DNA from: Motiliproteus sp. SC1-56
GTDB lineage: Bacteria; Pseudomonadota; Gammaproteobacteria; Pseudomonadales; Balneatricaceae
NCBI RefSeq assembly: GCF_017309075.1
Contig: NZ_JAEMGS010000002.1
Coordinates: 186,001 to 250,000, forward strand
DNA length: 64,000 bases
Direction: 5' to 3'
A program made the position numbers and the translations under genes. Shown piece by piece: positions 54,065 through 62,370 of the stretch. Every line of letters starts with the position of its first letter. Positions within the stretch are counted from its first letter, which is position 1. Below the pieces are notes generated by a model. That model saw only the letters and a list, made by a program, of their open reading frames with translations, had not been told where the DNA came from and did not search any database.

Positions 54065-56902
54065 GTGTCGCAGGACGAACACTTTAGCATTGGGCAGCGT
54101 TGGATAAGCCATGGCGAAATCGACCTTGGGCTTGGGCGTGTCTGTGGCCTGGAATCTCGGCAGGTGCGCCTTGAGTTTCCGGCCGCCGGCGAGGTTCGCA
54201 CCTACGGGCGGGCCGATGCGCCTCTCAGTCGGGTCCGCTACCAGACTGGAGACTGGATCCGCAACGAGCAGGGACTGGGTATGCGGGTTGAGTCAGTCAC
54301 GCTCAAAGGCGGGTGTTGCTGTTACCGCGGGCAGGATGACGCCGGGAAGGTGCGGGTTTTCGATGAGGCTGACCTGGACAGTTCTGTCAGTTTTAACCGC
54401 CCCCAGGATCGGCTGCTCAACGGTCAGATCGACGCCGACAAGGCGTTCCGCCTTCGGCTTGAAACGCTGCAACAGCGCCACCGTCATCAGCGCTCGACCG
54501 GCTTTGGCCTTCTCGGGCCTCGCGTCAGCCTGTTGCCTCACCAGCTTTATGTCGCCGCCCAGGTCGCGCAGCGGCACGCTCCCCGCGTACTGCTCGCCGA
54601 TGAAGTCGGTTTGGGCAAGACCATTGAAGCCGGCTTGATTCTCCATCATCAGCTGCTTAGCGGTCGGGCGCGTCGAGTGCTGGTACTGGTCCCCGACAGC
54701 TTGGTGCATCAATGGCTGGTGGAGATGTTGCGGCGCTTCAACCTCGCGTTTACCTTGCTTGATCACGAGCGCTGCCAGGCCCTTGCCGCAGCGGGGGAGG
54801 GAAACCCCTTTGAGACCGCCCAGCTGGTGATTTGCGCTCAATCCTTGTTGCTGGATGATCCCGCGCTGGGAGCCGCGGCCCGCGATGGACGCTGGGATCT
54901 GTTGGTTGTCGATGAGGCGCACCACCTGGGTTGGGAGTCCGGTTCGGTCAGCCCTGCCTACGTCCTGGTGGAAAGCCTCGCCGCTCAAACACCGGGCGTG
55001 CTGCTGCTGACGGCCACCCCGGAGCAGCTAGGCCGGTCGGGGCACTTTGCCCGGCTCCGTCTGCTCGACCCGGATCGATACCCTGATCTTGGGGCGTTTA
55101 AACAGGAGCAGGGCGGCTACGTCGCCATTCGCCAGCTGCTGGAGGTTGTTGAACGGCATCCGGGCATCCAGGCTCTGCGAGCCGACGGCGCGCTGATGAA
55201 GCGCCTGGAGCAGCGCCTGGGAGAGGAGTCCCTTGAGAGCGCGCTGCGGCAGGCACAGCCGCTGGAGGCGCTCAAGCAGGCGCTGCTGGATCGCTTCGGA
55301 ACCGGTCGGGTGCTGTATCGGAACACGCGGGCGGCGGTGGGCGGTTTTGCCCCGCGCCACCTGCAGCCGCACCCGCTGGAGGCGCCGCCAGGCTACCGGG
55401 AAAGAGACGCCTTGGAACTGCTGATCAAGCCGGAGCGTTGCCTAGGTGACGGGTGGCTGAAAAAAGACCCCCGGGTGGCGTGGCTGGCCGCCTGGCTGCA
55501 AATCAATCCTGGGGAAAAAGTGTTGCTGATCTGTGCCGAGTGCACGACGGCGCGTGAGCTCGAAGGTTATCTTCGGCTCCGCCTTGGCGTGCGCAGCGCG
55601 GTGTTTCATCAGGCGATGAGCCTGGTCAACCGGGACCGGGCCGCCGCCTACTTTGCGCAGCACGAGGGTGGTGCACAGATCCTGGTCTGCTCGGAGATCG
55701 GCAGCGAAGGACGCAATTTTCAGTTTGCTCACCACTTGGTGCTCTTTGATCTGCCGCTGGATCCGGATCTGCTGGAACAGCGCATCGGTCGTCTGGATCG
55801 GGTCGGGCAGCGACACCCCATCCAGATCCACGTGCCCTATTACGTGGGCTCCGCTCAGGAGCGACTGTTTCACTGGTTACACCAGGGGCTGGACGCGTTC
55901 TTGACCGCCTGCGCCTCGGGGCAGGCCCTGTACGCACGTTTTGGAGAGCGCCTCAAAGCGACCCTGTTGCCATCCGGGCTGGCGCAGTTGGGGCCTTTGA
56001 TCGAGGAGACAAGTGCCCACCACGCCCAGTTGGAGGCGCGCCTCGCCGAAGGGCGCGACCGGCTGCTGGAACTTAACTCCTGCCAGCCTGCGCCAGCCCG
56101 GGCCCTCATCGATGCGATCGCATCGGCTGCTCGCGAGGCAGAGCTGGCCGCTTACGCGGAGCGCTTGTTCGACCATTTTGGCATCGAGCAGGAGGATCAG
56201 GGCAACGGTGAGTGGATTCTGCAGCCAGGGGAGCGAATGTTTACCCAGGATTACCCCGGGTTGCCGCGGGAAGGGTGTCGTGCAACCACCGCAAGAGAGC
56301 AGGCGCTGCAGCGTGAAGACCTGGCGTTTCTCACCTGGGAGCACCCGATGATCTGGGGTGCCATGGAGGCGCTGCTGAGTGAGGACTACGGCAATGCTGC
56401 CCTGTGCACCCTGCATCTGCCGCCCTTGAAGCCCGGCGGGTTGCTGCTGGAGGCGGTTTTTGTGCTGCATTGCGCGGCGCCGAGGGCGCTCCAGATTGAG
56501 CGCTACCTGCCGTCGAGCAGCGTGCGGCTGGTGCTTGATGAGACCGGCAATCGCCTTGAGAAACTGCTCAGCGTGGAGCAGCTGAACGCCCGGGTTGAGC
56601 GGGTTCCCGGTGAAATGGCCCAGCAGATCGCTACCCAGGCCCGGCCGCGGCTGCAGAGCCTGCTTGAAAAGGCCGAAAGGCAGGCAGTTGACCTTGAACA
56701 GGCGCAGAAGAGCGCCGCTCTGGCCCAGGCTCGGGAACTCCAGGGGGGAGAGCTTCTGCGCTTGCAGACCCTGGCTCGCCACAACCCGGCGATCCGTGAT
56801 GATGAAATCGCGCGTCAGAAGGAGTGGCTTCAAAGCCTTGAAAGCCATCTCGGGGACGCGAGCCTGCGGCTGGATGCGGTCCGGGTCGTCCTGGTGACCT
56901 GA
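54065..56902 (+). CDS. rapA: RNA polymerase recycling SNF2 ATPase RapA
   Basis: RapA (HepA) binds RNA polymerase and recycles it after transcription. The 945-residue protein has N-terminal Tudor-like domains (SIGQRWISHGEIDLGLGRV), the SNF2 ATPase with LLADEVGLGKTIEAG near residue 180 and VVDEAHHLGWESG near 282, the helicase C domain with CSEIGSEGRNFQFAHHLVLF and QRIGRLDRVGQRH, and a C-terminal RapA-specific region. I chose GTG because GGGGGA lies closely upstream and the protein then begins near the E. coli start; a TTG six codons earlier is less likely. Confidence 0.94.
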   Translation: MSQDEHFSIGQRWISHGEIDLGLGRVCGLESRQVRLEFPAAGEVRTYGRADAPLSRVRYQTGDWIRNEQGLGMRVESVTLKGGCCCYRGQDDAGKVRVFDEADLDSSVSFNRPQDRLLNGQIDADKAFRLRLETLQQRHRHQRSTGFGLLGPRVSLLPHQLYVAAQVAQRHAPRVLLADEVGLGKTIEAGLILHHQLLSGRARRVLVLVPDSLVHQWLVEMLRRFNLAFTLLDHERCQALAAAGEGNPFETAQLVICAQSLLLDDPALGAAARDGRWDLLVVDEAHHLGWESGSVSPAYVLVESLAAQTPGVLLLTATPEQLGRSGHFARLRLLDPDRYPDLGAFKQEQGGYVAIRQLLEVVERHPGIQALRADGALMKRLEQRLGEESLESALRQAQPLEALKQALLDRFGTGRVLYRNTRAAVGGFAPRHLQPHPLEAPPGYRERDALELLIKPERCLGDGWLKKDPRVAWLAAWLQINPGEKVLLICAECTTARELEGYLRLRLGVRSAVFHQAMSLVNRDRAAAYFAQHEGGAQILVCSEIGSEGRNFQFAHHLVLFDLPLDPDLLEQRIGRLDRVGQRHPIQIHVPYYVGSAQERLFHWLHQGLDAFLTACASGQALYARFGERLKATLLPSGLAQLGPLIEETSAHHAQLEARLAEGRDRLLELNSCQPAPARALIDAIASAAREAELAAYAERLFDHFGIEQEDQGNGEWILQPGERMFTQDYPGLPREGCRATTAREQALQREDLAFLTWEHPMIWGAMEALLSEDYGNAALCTLHLPPLKPGGLLLEAVFVLHCAAPRALQIERYLPSSSVRLVLDETGNRLEKLLSVEQLNARVERVPGEMAQQIATQARPRLQSLLEKAERQAVDLEQAQKSAALAQARELQGGELLRLQTLARHNPAIRDDEIARQKEWLQSLESHLGDASLRLDAVRVVLVT

Positions 56903-56985
56903 ACGCCTAAGACTAAGGCCACATAGTCAGGTGGGGAGGGGCGCGCTATACCCTATACGGTGATTTTTTAGGACCGGGTTTTGTT

Positions 56986-57363
56986 ATGACTTCGCTGTAT
57001 GAGCGGATGGGCGCCGAGGCGGGACTGGAGCGGGCGGTTGAGATTTTCTACCAGGCGGTACTGGCCGACCCCCTGTTGGCCCACTTCTTCGACGGTATCG
57101 ACATGGAGCGCCAGCGCTATCATCAGCGGCTGTTTCTCCGCTACGCAACCGGTGGTGACGACCGCTACCAGGGGCAGGGGCTTGGCGCGGTCCACCGGCG
57201 CCTGGTGGAGGAGATGGGGCTCAATAACGTTCACTTTAACGCGGTCCTCAGCCATCTGGAGTCCACCCTGTTGCAGCACGGGCTGAACGACGAGGATGTG
57301 CAGGGGGTGCTGGCGCGCATCGAGGCGCTGCGCCCCGAGGTGCTGGGCTTTGACTACAGCTGA
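56986..57363 (+). CDS. Truncated hemoglobin
   Basis: A 125-residue globin of the 2/2 truncated type (TrHb group I-like): LYERMGAEAGLERAVEIFYQ, then DPLLAHFFDGIDMERQRYHQ, and the proximal His region NNVHFNAVLSHLE. Such proteins bind O2 or NO and may protect against nitrosative stress. It begins 83 bases after rapA and overlaps the following cupin gene by 14 bases. Confidence 0.88.
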   Translation: MTSLYERMGAEAGLERAVEIFYQAVLADPLLAHFFDGIDMERQRYHQRLFLRYATGGDDRYQGQGLGAVHRRLVEEMGLNNVHFNAVLSHLESTLLQHGLNDEDVQGVLARIEALRPEVLGFDYS

Positions 57364-57739
57364 TGCTGCGGTTAACAATCTGCCCCTGGAAATCGGAAAT
57401 CTGTTTGCCGCCATCCCTGCGAACCTCGAGCAGGAGTTGACCGAGACCCTGGACTGTTCGGGACCCTTTCGGCTGGAGCGAATCGTTTCCCGCGGCCACG
57501 CCTCGGCGCCTGGCTTCTGGTATGACCAGGCGGAGAGCGAGTGGGTCTTGCTGCTCCAGGGGGAGGCGGCGCTGGCCTTTGCCGACGGCAGGGCTGAGGT
57601 GCGGCTGCAGGCGGGAGACTACCTGGAGATACCCGCCGGGCTCCGGCACCGGGTGGCCTGGACCAGCGACACCCCCGAGGCGGTTTGGCTGGCGGTGTTT
57701 TATCGCGGTGCTGAAGATCTTTCGCAGGAGGGGAGCTAA
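57350..57739 (+). CDS. Small cupin protein
   Basis: A 129-residue single-domain cupin: WYDQAESEWVLLLQGEAALAF (first motif without the His pair), GDYLEIPAGLRHRVAW (second motif with one His). Metal-binding histidines are reduced, so enzymatic activity is uncertain. The TTG start with GAGG eight bases upstream lies within the end of the hemoglobin gene; the longer 147-codon reading has no ribosome site. It ends in TAATG, coupled to the MscS-like gene. Confidence 0.7.
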   Translation: MTTADAAVNNLPLEIGNLFAAIPANLEQELTETLDCSGPFRLERIVSRGHASAPGFWYDQAESEWVLLLQGEAALAFADGRAEVRLQAGDYLEIPAGLRHRVAWTSDTPEAVWLAVFYRGAEDLSQEGS

Positions 57740-58269
57740 TGGATCCCTTGATGGCGGTCCAGGCGCTGGCGACCCTCGGCGTCATCATCGCCTACCTGGT
57801 TCTTAATCAGCTCTCGCGCTCGCTTCTGGCCACGTCCGCGCGCAACAAGGGGGTGCCCTCCAAGCGCGCCCATTACGTGCAGGCCTGTTTTCGCTTCGGC
57901 TGGCTGTTTCTGGCGCTCGTCGCGGGCGCGTTGATCTGGAGCGTGGACTTTCGCGGACTGCTGGTTTTCGCGTCGTCGCTGTTTGCCGTGGTCGGCGTGG
58001 CGCTTTTTGCCCAATGGTCGCTGCTGAGCAACATCACCGCCAGTATCGTGATTTTTTTCAGTTTCCCCCACCGCATCGGCGACCCGGTGAAAATTCTCGA
58101 CGGCGACAATACGGTTGTCGGGGTGATCGACGAGATATCCCTGTTCCAGGTCCAACTGATCAGCCCCGAGGGGGAGCGGATTTCCTACCCCAACAGCCTG
58201 ATTCTGCAGCGGCCGGTGGTGCGCCTGAAGGAACTGCCGGCCCCTGCGGCAGGGGATGCTGGCCCCTGA
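57739..58269 (+). CDS. Small mechanosensitive-channel (MscS family) protein
   Basis: A 176-residue short MscS-type protein with three helices (ALATLGVIIAYLVLN, FGWLFLALVAGALIW, FASSLFAVVGVALFAQWSLL) and the conserved pore-beta segment SNITASIVIFFSFPHRIGDP, NTVVGVIDEISLFQVQLIS. E. coli MscS is 286 residues, so much of the C-terminal vestibule is missing. It starts in the cupin stop (TAATG). It may be a small channel or a signalling variant. Confidence 0.8.
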   Translation: MDPLMAVQALATLGVIIAYLVLNQLSRSLLATSARNKGVPSKRAHYVQACFRFGWLFLALVAGALIWSVDFRGLLVFASSLFAVVGVALFAQWSLLSNITASIVIFFSFPHRIGDPVKILDGDNTVVGVIDEISLFQVQLISPEGERISYPNSLILQRPVVRLKELPAPAAGDAGP

Positions 58270-58293
58270 GGGGGCGAATTTTTCCTGCTTACG

Positions 58294-58995
58294 CTATCCG
58301 TTATTGCCCTGGTAGCGGCGCTCAGGACGGCCGACACTGCCGTAGCTGACTTCTGCCAGTACTTCCTGCGTACCTACCAGGTATTCCAGGTAGCGCCGTG
58401 CCGTGGTGCGGCTGGCGCCTATCCGCTCACCCACGGTCTCGGCATTGAGGGGGCCGGCTTCTGCCTGCATCACCGCTCTGACCTTGTCCAGGGTGAGCCC
58501 GTCAATGCCTTTGGGCAGTCGGGCGGGTGAGGGTGGCTCTGGCTCGCCGGTTGCCCCTCGCTGGCGCGGCAGCAGCCGGTCGACATCGGTCTGGGCCAGG
58601 GAGTCCAGGGTCCGCAGTTTTTCCCGGTGCTGGGCATAGTGGCTGAGAGCGGTCTGCAGCCGCTCAAAGACCAGGGGTTTGAGAATGTAGTCAAAAACGC
58701 CGCCGCGCAGGGCCGCCTTGAGGGTGTCTACCTCGGTGGCGGCGGTGATCAGGATCACGTCGGTGGTGCTGTTGCTGGCCCGCAGGTTGCGCAGCAGGTC
58801 CAGCCCGGTGCCGGTGGGGAACTGGATGTCGAGCAGCAGCAGGTCGGGCTCCAGCACTTCCACCAGGTCCTCGGCCTCGGTCAGCCCATGGGCAACTCCC
58901 ACCAGCTCGAAGCCTTCGATGCGCTGCAAGAAGCGCTGCTGGATCTCGGCAATGCGCGGATCATCTTCAGCAATGACAACCGTTATCTTTTCCAT
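58294..58995 (-). CDS. CitB/DcuR-type response regulator
   Basis: A 233-residue response regulator: receiver domain (phosphoacceptor Asp about residue 56 in LLLLDIQFPTGTGLDLL) and a C-terminal HTH of the DcuR/CitB family (LNAETVGERIGASRTTARRY). These regulators respond to C4-dicarboxylates or citrate. It lies seven bases after the cognate kinase gene, and the pair is divergent from tctCBA, so it likely activates that transporter. The ribosome site is weak. Confidence 0.92.
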   Translation of the reverse strand: MEKITVVIAEDDPRIAEIQQRFLQRIEGFELVGVAHGLTEAEDLVEVLEPDLLLLDIQFPTGTGLDLLRNLRASNSTTDVILITAATEVDTLKAALRGGVFDYILKPLVFERLQTALSHYAQHREKLRTLDSLAQTDVDRLLPRQRGATGEPEPPSPARLPKGIDGLTLDKVRAVMQAEAGPLNAETVGERIGASRTTARRYLEYLVGTQEVLAEVSYGSVGRPERRYQGNNG

Positions 58996-59002
58996 CTTGT
59001 TG

Positions 59003-60625
59003 TTATGTAATGCTTGTGTGTCGGTTTTTCGGTAGGTAAACGGTAAAGCGGCTGCCGCCGGGGGTGACAGGTTCCAAGGTGATTGTACCCCCGAGCTGCT
59101 GCAACAGCCGTTGTACCAGGTGCAGCCCCCAGCCGCGGCCGGTGGAGGATTTGCTGCTCACGCCCTTTTCAAAGATCCGCTCCTGCTCGCCCTCGGGAAT
59201 GCCCGGCCCCTGGTCCTCCACCTCGAAAATCAAATCGTCCCCGAGGTCGGTCATGGACAGGCGCACCTCTCCCCCGGTGCCAGTCTGGGCCAGGGTCGCC
59301 TCCAGTGCGTTGTCGAGCAGATTGCCGAGGATACTGACCAGCTGTTCCCGGGGCAGCCGCTCGGGCAGCTCAGTCATGCGGCTCTCCGGATCGATTATCA
59401 GGTGCAGGCCCAGTTCCCGGGCGCGGTTGTATTTGCCCAGCAGGCACCCTGCCAGCACCGGGTCAGGCACGGCTTCCACCAGCAGGTGAATCAGGGCTTG
59501 CTGGCTCTGGGTTTCCTGGCCGATCAGGGCCAGGGCCTCCTGGTTGGCACCGATTTCGATGAGGCCCGCGATGGTGTGCAGCTTGTTGGAGTACTCGTGG
59601 GATTGGCTGCGCAGGCTGTCGGCATATTGCTGAATGCGGGTCAGCTGGCGGCTGACCAGGTCCAGCTCATCCTTGCGGCGAAAACTCGAGACGACACCGA
59701 TGACGCGTTCGCCCTGGTGTATTGGAACCCGGTTGACGATTAAATTGCGGTCGGCCAGCCACACATCCTGGTCGAACTCGGGGGTTCCGCTGGTCAGCAC
59801 CTCAAGCATGCGGCTGTCCGGCAGCACCGCTTCAATGGGGCGGCCACTGAGGTGGGTGTCGGGGGCCAGCCCCAGGGTCTCGACCGCAGTGCGGTTGAAG
59901 GTGGTGATAAGCCCCTCGGCGTTGATCGCGATAATTCCTTCGCGCACCGACTCCAGCGTGGCGTTGCGCTCCTCGAACAGGCGCCCGATTTGCTCCGGCT
60001 CCAGGCCGAAAATGGCCCGCTTGAAATGGTTGGCGAACCAGAGCGCGGTGACTACGCTCAGGATGAAGGCGGCGATGATCACCAGAATGAGGGTCGTACG
60101 GTAACGGTCAACGATGGCCTCAACCGTATCGAACAGAAAGCCCACGGAGACGATCCCGAGAATCGCGCCCTGCGCATCCAGAACCGGTGCCTTGCCGCGT
60201 ACGGTGGCCCCCAGGCTGCCCTCGGCCCATTGCACGTAGGGCTCGCCGCGTAGCAGTACCGGCTCGTTGTAGTCGCCGTCGTCGTCGTGCATGGGCTTGC
60301 CGATGCGCTCGGGGGTGGGGTGAGCGAGGCGAATACCGTCACGGTCGCCGATAACCACGAAGCGGGCGGGAATGTTGGTGGCAAGGGCCCTGCTGATTGT
60401 CTGCAGGCGGGCGCTGTCGGCGGTCGCGACCCCCTCGATCACCTCGGGGCTGGCGGCGATAGTTTTCGCCACGTGCAGCGCCCGCTGGGCCATCTGCTCT
60501 TCCAGGGAGTTATCGAGGTAGTGGAGGGCGAAAAGTCCCAGCAAGCTGGTCTGTAACAGGGCCATCAGGCCCAGGATCAGGACCATGCGGCTCTTGAGTT
60601 TAAGTCGTCGCAGGGAAAGGGGCAT
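59003..60625 (-). CDS. CitA/DcuS-type sensor histidine kinase
   Basis: A 540-residue membrane kinase with two helices flanking a periplasmic Cache-like sensor (about 40-175), a cytosolic PAS domain (about 215-320), the phosphoacceptor His in QSHEYSNKLHTIAGL (about residue 343) and a HATPase domain with NLLDNALEAT and GPGIPEGEQERIF. Family members sense citrate or C4-dicarboxylates. The divergent tctCBA genes suggest that the same ligand is transported and sensed. It is co-transcribed with the regulator. Confidence 0.92.
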   Translation of the reverse strand: MPLSLRRLKLKSRMVLILGLMALLQTSLLGLFALHYLDNSLEEQMAQRALHVAKTIAASPEVIEGVATADSARLQTISRALATNIPARFVVIGDRDGIRLAHPTPERIGKPMHDDDGDYNEPVLLRGEPYVQWAEGSLGATVRGKAPVLDAQGAILGIVSVGFLFDTVEAIVDRYRTTLILVIIAAFILSVVTALWFANHFKRAIFGLEPEQIGRLFEERNATLESVREGIIAINAEGLITTFNRTAVETLGLAPDTHLSGRPIEAVLPDSRMLEVLTSGTPEFDQDVWLADRNLIVNRVPIHQGERVIGVVSSFRRKDELDLVSRQLTRIQQYADSLRSQSHEYSNKLHTIAGLIEIGANQEALALIGQETQSQQALIHLLVEAVPDPVLAGCLLGKYNRARELGLHLIIDPESRMTELPERLPREQLVSILGNLLDNALEATLAQTGTGGEVRLSMTDLGDDLIFEVEDQGPGIPEGEQERIFEKGVSSKSSTGRGWGLHLVQRLLQQLGGTITLEPVTPGGSRFTVYLPKNRHTSIT

Positions 60626-60675
60626 GGTTCGGGGTTCTATCGATTCGGACCCAGTTTATTCGATCTCGCCTTCAA

Positions 60676-60740
60676 AGGCTTGTGAACAATATGAACTAAA
60701 TCGCCACAATGTTTTAAAAGGCGTTTAAATTCACAAGCTT
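60676..60740. promoter_or_regulatory. Inverted repeat in the kinase / tctC promoter region
   Basis: AGGCTTGTGAA (60676-60686) and TTCACAAGCTT (60730-60740) are inverted copies matching 10 of 11 bases, with centres 54 bases apart, in the 188-base divergent gap. This spacing (about five helical turns) suits cooperative binding of a dimeric response regulator. A TATAAG at 60786-60791 may be the tctC -10. Confidence 0.55.
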
Positions 60741-60813
60741 CTATCGAACGGTGGAGGTTGATTAATCTCACCCCTGTCGTAGGACTATAAGAACATAACG
60801 ATGAGGATTTCCA

Positions 60814-61803
60814 ATGATTAGTTCCCTATTGTCGCGCAAGCGTCCTGCTTTTCTGGCCGCCACCCTGGCGGGCTGTCTGACGGCCGGTGCGTCCCTTAGC
60901 GCCCAGGCGGTAGACTCTGTTCACTTTTTGATCCCCGGCGGTGCCGGTGGTGGCTGGGACGGAACGGCCCGTGGCACCGGTGAGGCCCTGTCCAAGTCCG
61001 GACTGGTTGACAGCGTTTCTTACGAGAACATGTCCGGCGGCGGTGGCGGCAAGGCAATTGCCCACCTGATTGAAGTGGCAGACCAGGCCGAAGACACCCT
61101 GATGGTCAACTCCACGCCCATCGTCATCCGCTCCCTGTCCAAGGTCTTTCCCCAGTCTTTCCGTGACCTGACCCCGGTGGCGGCGACCATTGGCGATTTC
61201 GGCGCCTTCGTGGTAGCAGCCGACTCCAAGTACCAGAGCTTTGAGCAGCTGGTCGCCGATTACCTGGACAACCCCCGTTCCGTGGGTGTGGCCGGCGGCT
61301 CGGCCCGCGGCAGCATGGATCACCTGGTAGCGGCGATGGCCTTCAAAGCGGCCGGCGGTGACCCGGTCCGGGTTAAGTACCTGGCTTACGACGCCGGCGG
61401 TAAGGCGATGGCGGGTCTGCTCTCCGGCGAGGCTCAGGTGCTCTCCACCGGCTTCAGCGAAGCCCTGGCGCTGGCCGAAGCGGGCGAAGTGCGGATTCTC
61501 GCCATGACCGGTGACGAGCGTTCGGCTGCCGCTCCCGAGGTTCCCACGCTGAAAGAGCTGGGTTACGACGCCAGCTTCGTGAACTGGCGCGGTTTCTTCG
61601 GCGCTCCGGGCCTGGCCGACGCCAAGGTGGCCGAGTACACCGAGATGCTGGAGAAAATGTACGATACTCCCGAGTGGGAAACCGTGCGCAGCCGCTACGG
61701 TTGGACTGAGATCTTCAAGCCCGACGCCCAGTTCGTTGCTTTCCTGGAGCAGCAGGAGAAGGAAGTGGGTGAGCTGATGCGCGAGCTCGGCTTCCTCAAG
61801 TAA
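60814..61803 (+). CDS. tctC: Tripartite tricarboxylate transporter substrate-binding protein
   Basis: A 329-residue periplasmic receptor of the TTT (TctC/Bug) family, which binds citrate or related carboxylates. Residues 1-32 form a signal peptide (AFLAATLAGCLTAGASLSAQA). Then come FLIPGGAGGGWDGTARG, the family's substrate-binding start, and NTPIV- and GGSARGSMDHL-type loops. GAGGA seven bases upstream fixes the ATG. It is followed by tctB and tctA in the same transcript. Confidence 0.93.
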   Translation: MISSLLSRKRPAFLAATLAGCLTAGASLSAQAVDSVHFLIPGGAGGGWDGTARGTGEALSKSGLVDSVSYENMSGGGGGKAIAHLIEVADQAEDTLMVNSTPIVIRSLSKVFPQSFRDLTPVAATIGDFGAFVVAADSKYQSFEQLVADYLDNPRSVGVAGGSARGSMDHLVAAMAFKAAGGDPVRVKYLAYDAGGKAMAGLLSGEAQVLSTGFSEALALAEAGEVRILAMTGDERSAAAPEVPTLKELGYDASFVNWRGFFGAPGLADAKVAEYTEMLEKMYDTPEWETVRSRYGWTEIFKPDAQFVAFLEQQEKEVGELMRELGFLK

Positions 61804-61893
61804 GTTCTTTATCTCCCTCCGGTCCGGTGGTCGTTACGGCCGCCGGGCCTGTTCGTTCTTTAGGGCGGTGCCACGCTGCCCGAGGAGTCTTCC

Positions 61894-62367
61894 ATGACCT
61901 TTACTAAGGACCATATCGGCGGTCTGGTTTTCCTGTGCCTGTCCGCCGCCTACGGTTACTACGCTGGCCAGATCCCCCTGTTGCCCGGGGACGAGTACGC
62001 TCCCTTTCACGCCCGTTCCCTGCCTAACGCGCTGGCCTTCATGGGCGGGGCGCTCTCTATCGCCCTGCTGGTGAGCGGGCGGCGTGATCGGGCGCATCGG
62101 CTGCAGCTCGGCGGCTATGACTTCTTTCTGGTGGGTGCACTGCTGGCCCTGGTGGCGCTTTTCGGTATCGCCTTAACCTGGCTTGGCTTTCTGGTTTCCA
62201 CCGTATTGTTCTTAATCGGCGGTTACTGGCTGCTCGGCGAGCGCCGTATCCGGGTTCTGTTGCTGGCTTCGGTGCCTTTCGGTGTCGGCATCTGGTTTGT
62301 CTTGTCCCAGTTGCTGGATATCTATCTGGCGCCGGGACGGCTGTTTAGTTACCTGTTTGGAGGCTGA
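61894..62367 (+). CDS. tctB: Tripartite tricarboxylate transporter small membrane subunit
   Basis: A 157-residue four-helix protein of the TctB family (GLVFLCLSAAYGYYAGQIPL, FFLVGALLALVALFGIAL, VSTVLFLIGGYWLLGERRI). It lies 90 bases after tctC and three before tctA, and supports the TctA channel in the inner membrane. Confidence 0.9.
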   Translation: MTFTKDHIGGLVFLCLSAAYGYYAGQIPLLPGDEYAPFHARSLPNALAFMGGALSIALLVSGRRDRAHRLQLGGYDFFLVGALLALVALFGIALTWLGFLVSTVLFLIGGYWLLGERRIRVLLLASVPFGVGIWFVLSQLLDIYLAPGRLFSYLFGG

Positions 62368-62370
62368 TCC

